Part shown: positions 1-7,150 of the stretch, piece by piece
How the letters are laid out: each line of letters starts with the position of its first letter
Position numbering within the stretch: the first letter of the stretch is position 1
Assembly (NCBI GenBank): GCA_902482615.1
Contig: CABTAA010000005.1
Coordinates: 1 to 23,341, forward strand
DNA length: 23,341 nt
Direction of reading: 5' to 3'
Source: an uncultured Collinsella sp.
Lineage (GTDB): Bacteria > Actinomycetota > Coriobacteriia > Coriobacteriales > Coriobacteriaceae
Translations under genes and position numbers: made by a program
The notes under the pieces: model-generated
What the model was told of the DNA's origin: nothing
The model's database searches: none
The model's input: the letters and a program-made list of their open reading frames with translations, nothing else

Positions 1-963
1 AAGGGCAACTACTCCACGTAGCTGGAGACCAAGGCCGCCCGTATCGAGGCGCAGGGCAACCGCGACGCCAAACTCGCCAAGCGCATGGAGGCCGAGCTCG
101 AGTGGGTACGCAGCTCGCCCAAGGCCCGCCAGGCCAAGAACAAGGCCCGTCTGGCTCGCTATGAGGAGATGGAGGCCGAGGCCCGCGCAAGCCAGAAACT
201 CGACTGGACCGACATCCGCATCCCTGTGGGCCCGCGTCTGGGCAACAAGGTGCTCGAGGCCCATCACCTGCACAAGGAGTTCGATGGCCGTGTGCTCATC
301 GACGACCTTTCGTTCACCTTGCCACGCAACGGCATCGTGGGCGTCATCGGCCCCAACGGTGTCGGTAAGACCACGCTGTTCAAGACGATTGTGGGTCTGG
401 AGCCGCTTACTTCGGGCGAGCTCGAGGTGGGCGAGACCGTCAAGATTTCTTACGTCGACCAGAACCGTTCCGGCATCGACCCCGATAAGAACCTGTGGGA
501 GGTCGTCTCGGATGGCCTGGACCACATGATGGTGGGCGAGACCGAGGTCCCCAGCCGCGCTTATGTGGCGAGCTTTGGCTTTAAGGGCCAGGACCAGCAG
601 AAGCGCGCTGGCGTACTCTCCGGTGGCGAGCGTAACCGTCTGAACCTGGCGCTCACGCTCAAGCAGGGCGGCAACCTGCTGCTCCTTGACGAGCCCACGA
701 ACGACCTCGACGTCGAGACGCTGTCCTCGCTCGAGGCGGCGCTGCTCGAGTTCCCGGGCTGTTCGGTGGTCATTAGCCACGACCGTATGTTCCTGGACCG
801 CGTCGCCACGCACATCCTGGCGTGGGAGGGCACCGACGAGAATCCGGGCAACTGGTATTGGTTTGAGGGCAACTTCGAGGCCTATCAGGCCAACCGCATC
901 GAGCGCCTTGGCGAGGACGCAGCCCAGCCGCATCGTATTCACCGTAAGCTGACGCGCGACTAG
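1..963 (+). pseudogene. ettA: EttA-type ABC-F ATPase, C-terminal part, interrupted by an in-frame TAG
   Basis: EttA (energy-dependent translational throttle A) is a soluble ABC-F ATPase that binds the ribosomal E site and gates elongation by energy state. The gene enters from the left edge. Reading from base 1 gives the conserved KGNYST segment, then TAG at 19-21, then LETKAARIEAQ in the same frame. E. coli EttA has GNYSSWLEQK here, so one substitution (for example TGG to TAG) explains the stop. Downstream, the second ATPase domain is intact: the ELEWVR..PKARQ linker arm, Walker A GPNGVGKTT (349-375), signature LSGGE (616-630), Walker B LLLLDEP (about 676-696) and the SHDRMFLDR switch. The C-terminal end matches the family, with about 320 codons in the window. 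Either this is a nonsense allele, a sequence error, or a truncated product restarts at the ATG at 85. Family identity is near certain; its status as a pseudogene is not. Confidence 0.75.
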
Positions 964-966
964 ATC

Positions 967-993
967 GTTACGCGGTTTTCCAAACCGCGTAAC
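967..993. repeat. Perfect 12-bp inverted repeat directly after ettA
   Basis: GTTACGCGGTTT (967-978), loop TCC, then AAACCGCGTAAC (982-993). It begins 3 nt after the ettA stop. There is no T-run after the stem, so it is not a classic intrinsic terminator. A near copy, GTTACGCGGTTTTGACAAAC, follows the dapH stop on the minus strand (9489-9516), again 2-3 nt after the stop codon. It is therefore likely a recurrent 3'-end element. Confidence 0.7.
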
Positions 994-1006
994 TGCTCGA
1001 CGCTGC

Positions 1007-1106
1007 GCGGGTCGCAAGTACCCCATCTTGCCGTTCAAGCCGTCGCTCGCGTACCGAAGTACGCGTCGCTCCTCTTTCACGGCAACCTGGGGCACTTGCG
1101 GCCCGC
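1007..1106. repeat. Large imperfect palindrome (about 100 bp) between ettA and the next gene
   Basis: Left arm 1007-1054 and right arm 1059-1106 pair without gaps at about 35 of 48 positions, closing on GCGTAC-CGAA-GTACGC in the centre. The outer arm is best preserved (CGCAAGT with ACTTGCG, TTGCCGT with ACGGCAA). No convincing reading frame occupies it. It could be a MITE- or REP-like intergenic repeat or a long structured RNA. Its copy number in the genome cannot be judged from this window. Confidence 0.6.
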
Positions 1107-1135
1107 TCGCTGTTGGTTACGCAACATCAACAAAT

Positions 1136-1173
1136 AAAAACGGCTCAAATCCTGATTTGGATTTGAGCCGTTT
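1136..1173 (-). terminator. Intrinsic terminator of the 1178-2485 gene
   Basis: The 15-bp arms AAACGGCTCAAATCC (1138-1152) and GGATTTGAGCCGTTT (1159-1173) enclose a 6-nt loop. On the minus strand the stem begins 4 nt after the TAA and is followed by TTTTTATTTG, a good U-tract. Confidence 0.9.
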
Positions 1174-1177
1174 GTCG

Positions 1178-2485
1178 TTACTGCTCGGGTTCTTCGACTT
1201 TATCGATGGCCCAGGTGGATCCGAGGCCACCGGTGGTATTGCGGCGGATGCGCACGGCAACCTCGCGGCGCTCGCCGGCCTGCGTGTAGCGCAGGGGGAA
1301 GCTTGCGCGGTTTCGCGCGGCCTCGATGGTACCGCGCTCGCGGGCGATCCAGTAGTACTCGCCGACGATGCCGAGCGTGTCAGCGCCATAGGGGAGATAG
1401 GTCGACAGCTGGTGTAGCAATGGGCCGGGGCAGAAGACCTCGGTTGCGAAATCGATGGGGAAGTCCTCGGGGATGGCGGGCGCTACGGGTGCGGGGGTTG
1501 GGGCCGCTGCGGGTGCCGAAGCCGGTGCCGGTGCGGGAATTTGGCCGCAAGCAGAGGCGGGCACGGATTCGATGACGGGTGCGGGCTCCGGCGTCGCTTC
1601 CGGCTTGATCGTGGAATCTGCGGGCTTCACGGTGACGGGCGCGTCTGCAGCTTCAGTTTCAACCTCAACCTGCGTCGCGCTCTCATTCTCGACGCTCGAC
1701 TTTGCCTCGATGGGCGTGGATGCCATGGTGGTGATGCCGGCATTGGCATTCTCGGGGTCATAGACGACCGTGAGCGAGAGGGCGGGCTGCGGCGTCTCGG
1801 GCTCCGGCGCCGACTCGGTAGCGTCTTGATCTGCGGGCTCGTCGGACTGATCGTCCTCGGCCTCGTCGCCAAAGACATCGCTGTTTTGGAACGCAGACGG
1901 CTCGGGTTGGTCAGCGGCTTCTTCGGTTGTCGACTTGGGCGCTTCGTTGAGCTCCACAGTGCCTTCCTGCTTGGATATGACTTTGGGATCGGTCGTGGCG
2001 GCGATTTCGGTTTCGGCTTCTGCCGTTACCTCAATAGCGACTTCGATCTCTGTCTCGGGCTCGGGTTCCGGCGCGGCTTCAACCATGGCTTCGGGCTCGG
2101 GACGCTTAACGTGCTTGGGGCGCACGGCCTTGAGGTCCTTCTCACCGCGCTTTTTCTTTTTGTAGGACTGCTTGGCGCCCTTGGCGGTCTTGGGCTTGTC
2201 CTCGCCCTTGGCAAGCGCAGCATCCCAGGCCTCGTTGGCGATGACCGTGGCATACAGGCGGCCGCCTTTAAAGACGGTCAGCTTAATGCAGTCGTCGAGC
2301 TCCTCGAGCAGCTCGCGCGTGGACTCGAAGCCCAGGTCATAAGCGGTCATGTCGCCAGCGGCGAGCGCCTCCTCGACCTGCGTCATAAACGTTTGCTTGC
2401 CACATCCAATCGCATCGCGCAGCAGGCGATACAGATAGATGTGGTTGCCCAGCGAAAGCGTGGGCCTAACTATTGTCTTGCTCAT
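1178..2485 (-). CDS. Hypothetical protein with two terminal domains joined by long low-complexity linkers
   Basis: I do not recognise the family of this 435-aa protein. The chosen ATG (2483-2485) has GAGGAG about 8 nt upstream; an earlier in-frame ATG at 2524 lacks this. The first 95 residues look globular (MSKTIVRPTLSLGNHIYLYR..., ending FKGGRLYATVIANEAWDAAL). They are followed by a Lys-rich stretch, then about 200 residues dominated by Glu/Asp/Ala/Thr (runs of EPEPE and ETEIE), then a Pro/Ala stretch (PAPAPASAPAAAPTPAPVAP). A second compact domain of about 95 residues closes the protein (IPEDFPIDFATEVFCPGPLL to AIDKVEEPEQ). There is no signal peptide or membrane segment, so it is probably cytoplasmic with flexible linkers. 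A palindromic TACA-N2-TGTA site lies at its promoter. It is transcribed alone and has its own terminator. Confidence 0.8.
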   Translation of the reverse strand: MSKTIVRPTLSLGNHIYLYRLLRDAIGCGKQTFMTQVEEALAAGDMTAYDLGFESTRELLEELDDCIKLTVFKGGRLYATVIANEAWDAALAKGEDKPKTAKGAKQSYKKKKRGEKDLKAVRPKHVKRPEPEAMVEAAPEPEPETEIEVAIEVTAEAETEIAATTDPKVISKQEGTVELNEAPKSTTEEAADQPEPSAFQNSDVFGDEAEDDQSDEPADQDATESAPEPETPQPALSLTVVYDPENANAGITTMASTPIEAKSSVENESATQVEVETEAADAPVTVKPADSTIKPEATPEPAPVIESVPASACGQIPAPAPASAPAAAPTPAPVAPAIPEDFPIDFATEVFCPGPLLHQLSTYLPYGADTLGIVGEYYWIARERGTIEAARNRASFPLRYTQAGERREVAVRIRRNTTGGLGSTWAIDKVEEPEQ

Positions 2486-2497
2486 GGCAAATCTCCT

Positions 2498-2513
2498 CTT
2501 TACACATGTAAAG
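2498..2513. promoter_or_regulatory. Perfect palindrome at the promoter of the 1178-2485 gene, candidate operator
   Basis: Arms CTTTACA (2498-2504) and TGTAAAG (2507-2513) surround two bases, giving a TACA-N2-TGTA core as bound by BlaI/CopY-type winged-helix repressors. On the minus strand a possible -10 element TAAGAT (2515-2520) lies just upstream and the SD GAGGAG just downstream. A bound repressor would therefore cover the transcription start. The repressor is not in this window, and the family match is by core consensus only. Confidence 0.45.
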
Positions 2514-2557
2514 CATCTTACCATCGCATGGCGTTCGCCATGGCGGCGCCCAAGGCA

Positions 2558-2591
2558 AACGGGCGCGAACCGCTTTCGATTCGCGCCCGTT
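2558..2591 (-). terminator. GC-rich hairpin after the 2626-3579 gene, probable terminator
   Basis: Perfect 12-bp arms AACGGGCGCGAA (2558-2569) and TTCGCGCCCGTT (2580-2591) start about 35 nt after the minus-strand stop. The U-tract is short and interrupted (TTTGCCTT), so termination may be weak. Confidence 0.55.
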
Positions 2592-2625
2592 GTATAGGTC
2601 GGTTATCTATGAGAGGCAAATGTGC

Positions 2626-3579
2626 TTAGTTGTCCGATGCCGTGCCTTGGCTCGAGTTGTCAGATGCCGTGCCGGACGCGGTTCCGCTCGAGCTGTTGGT
2701 GTTGCTACTGTCTGCTGCACCCGTTCCCGACGTGGTGTCGCTCGTCTGGCCTCCCGTGTTCGGCTGTGAACCGTCAGTCGTTTGGCTTGAGTCGGTCGTG
2801 TCGGACGGCGTGCCACTGTTGGCCGTAGAGGAATCGGTGCCCTGCGATTGGTTTTGGGTGTTCGAGGACGAATCGGCAGAGGTAGAACTGTCTTGCGTGC
2901 CGTCCGCCTGTGCCTGCTGATCTTGCGACTGGGTGTTGCCATTTGCATCGCTCTCGATCGTGCGCGACGAAAGGATTGACTCGGGACGCTCGCCCAGACC
3001 CTCACCGGCAGTGGTGATAAGGATGGCGCCAGCGCAGGCGATGACTGCGACGATGGCGATGGCGATCGAGAAGACGATGACCTTCTTTTGCGTCTGGCTG
3101 CGCTCTGCCGCCGCCTTGGCGCGCAGGCTGTTGGGGGCGACGCGCGCCGTGGTCGCGCGTCCCGCAACCTGGCGCATCTCCTGCGTGGTCGCGGCGCCAC
3201 CTAGGTGCTCCTCGACATTGGGCTCAACGGGCTCATAGGCGCCGGCAGGGTAGTCGACAGCGGCATGCGTGCCCTTGATTGCTTCGGCGCTGGCAGAGAT
3301 AAAGTGGCGGTAGACCTGCGAGGACACAACGGTGATGACCGAGCTCACGGCGGCGCCAATTACTGAACCAGCGATACCAATCTTGGAGGCAAGCGCGACG
3401 CTCGTGGCAGCAGCTGCGGCGCCGGCGATGATCTGGGGAATGGAAATGTCATCGAACAGGCCCTTTTTGGGCGCGATGGCCATGGTCTGTCCGATGGAAT
3501 GGTTCTCGTGCACGCCGTTGTTGAGCGATGCCGGCGTCATGACGCGCGTGCGCGGCGCGTCGGTGTACTTGGTTGTCAT
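2626..3579 (-). CDS. Hypothetical membrane protein with Ser/Thr/Gln/Gly-rich C-terminal tail
   Basis: A 317-aa protein of unrecognised family. The ATG at 3577-3579 is preceded by GGGAGGA at 7-nt spacing; an upstream in-frame ATG at 3675 lacks such a site. The N-terminal 45 residues are polar. Residues about 48-88 form a small-residue, Ala-rich hydrophobic region (IIAGAAAAATSVALASKIG and following), a possible membrane-associated hairpin. Residues about 166-190 are a clear transmembrane helix after a QTQKK basic flank. The last about 115 residues are almost entirely Ser, Thr, Asn, Gln, Asp and Gly, with no hydrophobic core, as in cell-wall spacer regions. No LPXTG-type sorting signal is present. 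The tail is probably extracytoplasmic and disordered. Confidence 0.8.
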   Translation of the reverse strand: MTTKYTDAPRTRVMTPASLNNGVHENHSIGQTMAIAPKKGLFDDISIPQIIAGAAAAATSVALASKIGIAGSVIGAAVSSVITVVSSQVYRHFISASAEAIKGTHAAVDYPAGAYEPVEPNVEEHLGGAATTQEMRQVAGRATTARVAPNSLRAKAAAERSQTQKKVIVFSIAIAIVAVIACAGAILITTAGEGLGERPESILSSRTIESDANGNTQSQDQQAQADGTQDSSTSADSSSNTQNQSQGTDSSTANSGTPSDTTDSSQTTDGSQPNTGGQTSDTTSGTGAADSSNTNSSSGTASGTASDNSSQGTASDN

Positions 3580-3782
3580 ACGGGGTCCTCCCGGTGTAAA
3601 TCTGCTTCGTTTCGTGTAGCCATCAGGGTACCCACCAGATGTGAATCGTACGTGACATTTAACAGATACCATCAACTCATCAATTGCTCACCAAGTTGGT
3701 GGGATGCGGTTCCACCCGGCGGTTGAACTACAATAGGGCTTGCTAATTGTTGTGAATGGCGTCTACGCACGGGAGCATTCTT
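3580..3782. promoter_or_regulatory. Divergent promoter region upstream of nadE, with a palindrome
   Basis: This 203-bp region separates two divergent starts. TACAAT (3729-3734) is a plausible nadE -10, although its -35 is weak. CACCAA-G-TTGGTG (3689-3701) is a perfect palindrome about 28 bp upstream of it, positioned where a regulator of NAD synthesis could bind. It does not clearly match known NrtR or NiaR sites. I see no gene here. Confidence 0.4.
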
Positions 3783-5762
3783 ATGAATCTTCACCTTTCT
3801 CAGTCTGATGGCTTTTTGCGTGTGGCGGCGGCGTCGCCGCAGATTCGCGTGGCCGATGTCGAGGGCAATGCCGAGGTTGCGCTGGCGGCTGTTCGCGATG
3901 CTGCCGGGCGTGGCGTTCGCGCGTTGGTGTTGCCCGAGCTTAATCTGACTGGCTATACCGCGGCCGATCTGTTCCATAACCGCACGCTGCTGCATGCCTG
4001 CGAGGCTGCTCTGGTGCATATCCTCGACGAGACTCGTGAGTTGCCGATTGTCTTTACCATTGGTCTTCCCGTTGCAGTTGCCGAGAATATCTACAACTGC
4101 GCCGCCGTGTGCTGCGCGGGCGAGCTTTTGGGCCTCACGGCCAAGAAGTATCTGCCCAACTATGGCGAGTTCTATGAGCGTCGCTGGTTTGCTCCGGCGC
4201 CTGCGGATCCCGTGTGGGTTGAATTTGCCGGTCAGGGTCCGGTTCCGCTGGGCTCGGGGCTTATCTACCGTTGCTGTGATGAGGGTGCCGAGGATATGGT
4301 GCTGGGCGTTGAGGTCTGTGAGGACCTGTGGGTGCCGGCGCCGCCTTCGACCGAGATGGCGCTTGCCGGTGCGACGGTGATTCTCAACCCGTCGGCCTCG
4401 GACGAGATTATCGGTAAGGCAGATTACCGCCGCAGCCTTATCTCCAATCAGAGCGCGCGCCTGTACTGCGCCTATGCCTACGCGGACGCGAGCGAGGGCG
4501 AGTCCACGACCGACATGGTCTTTGCGGGCGAGAACCTTATCTACGAAAATGGCTCCGAGCTCGCCGCCACCAAACTGCTTACCTGCGATATGGCCATCGC
4601 CGACGTTGACCTTGACCGCCTGGTTGCCGAGCGCCGTCGCTCGACGACATGGACGCGCTCGGACGATGCGCTGGAGGCCGTGACCGTCGAGTTCTCGTTT
4701 GAGGGCTCGCTCGCCGAAGAGCCTGTCCTGCGCGATGCGCTCGACATCGACCGTGTCTTCCCCCGCGCGCCCTTCGTGCCTGCCGACCATGGTGACCTGG
4801 CTGAGCGCTGCGAGACCATCCTCGACCTGCAGACCGCGGGCCTCAAGACCCGCCTTGCCCATACGGGCACCAAGGCGGCCGTCATCGGCCTTTCGGGCGG
4901 CCTCGATTCCACGCTGGCGCTCCTCGTGACCGTGCGTGCGTTCGACGCCTTGGGCCTGCCGCGCACTGGTATCACAGCCGTGTCCATGCCCGGCTTCGGC
5001 ACGACGCATCGCACCAAGTCGAATGCCGAGTCGCTCGCTCGCGACCTGGGTGTGAGCTTCCGCGAGGTTTCGATCCATGCGGCTGTGGAGCAGCACTTCA
5101 AGGACATTGAGCATGATCCGGCCGTGCAGGACGTGACCTACGAGAACAGCCAGGCGCGCGAGCGTACGCAGATTCTGATGGATCTGGCCAACCAGGCTGG
5201 CGGTTTTGTCATTGGCACGGGCGACCTGTCGGAGCTGGCGCTCGGCTGGGCTACCTATAACGGCGACCACATGAGCATGTACGCCGTCAACGCGAGCGTG
5301 CCCAAGACGCTTGTGCGCCATCTGGTACGCTATGCCGCCGATGTCTTTGGCGGGCGCATTGCCGAGGTCTTGCTCGATATCCTCGATACGCCGGTGTCCC
5401 CCGAGCTTCTGCCGCCCACGGGCGACGGCGAGATTGCGCAGAAGACCGAGGATTTGGTGGGCCCGTACGAGTTGCACGACTACTTCCTCTACTACCTGCT
5501 GCGTTTTGGCTTTGAGCCGGGCAAGATCTACCGCATGGCGCTCAAGAGCTTCGAGGGCGTCTACGACGCCAAGACCGTCCACACGTGGCTACGTACGTTC
5601 TACCGTCGCTTCTTTGCCCAGCAGTTTAAGCGCAGCTGCCTGCCCGATGGTCCCAAGGTGGGCTCGGTGACGCTCAGCCCGCGCGGCGATTGGCGTATGC
5701 CGAGTGACGCTAGCTCGCGTCTGTGGCTTGCGCAGATCGACGCGCTCAATCCAGTTGACTAA
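3783..5762 (+). CDS. nadE: Glutamine-dependent NAD+ synthetase
   Basis: It makes NAD+ from nicotinate adenine dinucleotide and ATP, using ammonia released from glutamine by its own N-terminal domain. This is the last step of NAD biosynthesis, in the cytoplasm. The 659-aa protein has the two-domain actinobacterial form. The nitrilase-type glutaminase triad is visible as Glu52 (LPELNLTGY), Lys121 (TAKKYLPNY) and Cys179 (VEVCEDLW). The synthetase P-loop LSGGLDST lies at about 370-377. ATG 3783 is chosen because GGGAG sits 7 nt upstream and because this numbering matches the mycobacterial enzyme at Glu52 and Lys121; another in-frame ATG is at 3756. Length is normal and no key residue is missing. 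It is probably transcribed from the TACAAT promoter just upstream. Confidence 0.97.
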   Translation: MNLHLSQSDGFLRVAAASPQIRVADVEGNAEVALAAVRDAAGRGVRALVLPELNLTGYTAADLFHNRTLLHACEAALVHILDETRELPIVFTIGLPVAVAENIYNCAAVCCAGELLGLTAKKYLPNYGEFYERRWFAPAPADPVWVEFAGQGPVPLGSGLIYRCCDEGAEDMVLGVEVCEDLWVPAPPSTEMALAGATVILNPSASDEIIGKADYRRSLISNQSARLYCAYAYADASEGESTTDMVFAGENLIYENGSELAATKLLTCDMAIADVDLDRLVAERRRSTTWTRSDDALEAVTVEFSFEGSLAEEPVLRDALDIDRVFPRAPFVPADHGDLAERCETILDLQTAGLKTRLAHTGTKAAVIGLSGGLDSTLALLVTVRAFDALGLPRTGITAVSMPGFGTTHRTKSNAESLARDLGVSFREVSIHAAVEQHFKDIEHDPAVQDVTYENSQARERTQILMDLANQAGGFVIGTGDLSELALGWATYNGDHMSMYAVNASVPKTLVRHLVRYAADVFGGRIAEVLLDILDTPVSPELLPPTGDGEIAQKTEDLVGPYELHDYFLYYLLRFGFEPGKIYRMALKSFEGVYDAKTVHTWLRTFYRRFFAQQFKRSCLPDGPKVGSVTLSPRGDWRMPSDASSRLWLAQIDALNPVD

Positions 5763-5781
5763 GGTTGGCTAAATTGAACCA

Positions 5782-5828
5782 ATACGGGGGTTGCAAGCGT
5801 TACACTTTTGCAATCTGATGGCCCGTAT
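5782..5828 (+). promoter_or_regulatory. Nested inverted repeats in the aminotransferase leader, candidate cis-regulatory RNA
   Basis: The outer arms ATACGGG (5782-5788) and CCCGTAT (5822-5828) enclose inner arms TTGCAA (5791-5796) and TTGCAA (5808-5813, a self-complementary motif). A terminator hairpin follows 2 nt later and the aminotransferase SD comes right after it. This order (structured element, terminator, gene) is typical of attenuation or riboswitch leaders, but I do not recognise a known class. A strong promoter is not evident between nadE and this element. Confidence 0.4.
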
Positions 5829-5830
5829 CG

Positions 5831-5861
5831 CGCGGCGCTCTTGTCGGAGCGCCGCGTTTTT
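5831..5861 (+). terminator. Strong intrinsic terminator between nadE and the aminotransferase
   Basis: Perfect 10-bp arms CGCGGCGCTC and GAGCGCCGCG with a 6-nt loop, followed by TTTTT. It ends 19 nt before the aminotransferase ATG, which leaves no room for a promoter in between. It must therefore be read through or act as an attenuator. Confidence 0.85.
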
Positions 5862-5880
5862 CATATCGAAAGGTGGCACC

Positions 5881-7044
5881 ATGCAGGCATCGCAGCGTCT
5901 CGACCGCTTTGGCGCGGAGGTCTTCGCCTCGCTCAACAACAAGCTTCTCGCGCTGAAGGCTCAGGGCAAGACCATTTACAACATGAGCGTGGGCACGCCC
6001 GACTTTAAGCCGTACGACCACGTGGTCGAGGCGCTCACGCAGGCAGCCCAAGATCCCGAGATGTGGAAGTATGCCCTGCGCGACCTGCCCGAACTCAAGC
6101 AAGCCGTGTGCGATTACTATGAGCGTCGCTTTGGCGTTTCGGGCATTACGCCGTCTATGGTGCAGTCGTGCAACGGCACGCAGGAGGGCGTGGGCCATTT
6201 GGGCCTGGCCCTGCTCGATCCGGGTGACACCATTCTGGTTCCCGATCCGTGCTACCCGGTCTTTGAGGCGGGTGCCAAGATCGCCGATGCCAAGCTCGAA
6301 TACTATCCGCTGGTTGCCGAGCACAATTACCTGCCCTATGTGGCGGGTATCGATCCCGAGGTGGCCGATCGTGCCAAGTATATGATCGTGTCGCTGCCCG
6401 CGAACCCGGTCGGCTCGGTGGGCACGCCCGAGGTCTACGAGGAGATTATCGCCTTTGCCCGCGAGCATGATCTGTTGATCGTTCATGACAACGCGTACTC
6501 CGACATCGTGTTCGACGGCGAGCCCGGCGGCAGCTTCTTGCAGTATCCCGGTGCGCTTGAGGTGGGCGTGGAGTTCTTCTCGCTTTCCAAGTCGTTTAAC
6601 GTCACCGGTGCCCGCATCGGCTTTTTGGTCGGCCGCGAGGACGTGGTCTCTGCCTTTGCCAAGCTGCGCGGCCAGATCGACTTCGGTATGTTCTTCCCGA
6701 TCCAGAAGGCTGCCGTCGCCTGCCTGAACGGTCCGCGCGATGAGGTCGAGGCGCAGCGTCTGAAGTACCAGGAGCGCCGCGATGCCCTGTGCGACGGTCT
6801 TGAGGGCCTGGGCTGGGAGCGTCCCAATGCGCATGGCTCTATGTTTGTGTGGGCCAAGCTTCCCGGTGGTCGCACCGATTCTATGGCGTTTTGCGAGGAG
6901 CTTATGGAGAAGGCCGGCGTTGTGGTGACGCCGGGCGCGAGCTTTGGCCCTTCGGGCGAGGGGCACGTGCGTATGGCACTGGTCTTACCGCCCGACCAGA
7001 TCGCTTTGGCTGTCGAGGCCATTCGCGAGGCGGGCCTGTATTAG
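5881..7044 (+). CDS. PLP-dependent class I/II aminotransferase, possible diaminopimelate-pathway aminotransferase
   Basis: A 387-aa fold-type I aminotransferase. The start at ATG 5881 has AAGGTGG at good spacing; an upstream frame extension to 5791 crosses the terminator and is not used. Visible features are the substrate-side SVGTPDF segment (36-42), PANPVG (173-178, Asn175), the cofactor region DNAYSD (203-208), SLSKSFNVTGARIGF with PLP lysine Lys237, and the carboxylate-binding Arg in GHVRMAL near the C-terminus. QIDFGMFFPIQKAA resembles LL-diaminopimelate and N-acetyl-diaminopimelate aminotransferases. The lysine operon in this window (acetylase branch) lacks the aminotransferase it needs, so PatA-like N-acetyl-LL-diaminopimelate aminotransferase is a reasonable guess. 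An aspartate or alanine aminotransferase is also possible. Family is certain; substrate is inferred. Confidence 0.85.
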   Translation: MQASQRLDRFGAEVFASLNNKLLALKAQGKTIYNMSVGTPDFKPYDHVVEALTQAAQDPEMWKYALRDLPELKQAVCDYYERRFGVSGITPSMVQSCNGTQEGVGHLGLALLDPGDTILVPDPCYPVFEAGAKIADAKLEYYPLVAEHNYLPYVAGIDPEVADRAKYMIVSLPANPVGSVGTPEVYEEIIAFAREHDLLIVHDNAYSDIVFDGEPGGSFLQYPGALEVGVEFFSLSKSFNVTGARIGFLVGREDVVSAFAKLRGQIDFGMFFPIQKAAVACLNGPRDEVEAQRLKYQERRDALCDGLEGLGWERPNAHGSMFVWAKLPGGRTDSMAFCEELMEKAGVVVTPGASFGPSGEGHVRMALVLPPDQIALAVEAIREAGLY

Positions 7045-7150
7045 AGACCTGTTTCGACTCGTCAATAGCTCGAAACCGATTTCGTGCAGTTATTTTACGA
7101 ATTCTGCAAACAATTTCGGTAAACGGTCGATTTTTGGCTGCGAATAGGAG

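Noticed and set aside
967..993. Intrinsic terminator of ettA
   Set aside because: The stem is perfect but no T-run follows on the plus strand; it is listed as a repeat element instead.
1300..2100. Tandem repeat or CRISPR-like array in the low-complexity region
   Set aside because: The repetition comes from coding of acidic and Pro/Ala linkers; unit lengths vary and there are no regular spacers.
1541..2629. Plus-strand open frame (362 codons), Gly/Leu-rich, opposite the 1178-2485 gene
   Set aside because: It looks repetitive because it mirrors the Ala/Pro/Glu linkers of the minus-strand gene, which has a good SD and terminator.
3672..5582. Long minus-strand open frame (636 codons) opposite nadE
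   Set aside because: It is antisense to a gene with intact catalytic motifs. Its product is rich in Arg, His and Leu in the way expected from the reverse of G/C-ending codons, with no family signature.
5800..6966. Minus-strand open frame (388 codons) opposite the aminotransferase
   Set aside because: It covers the terminator and the PLP-enzyme gene and has no family match.
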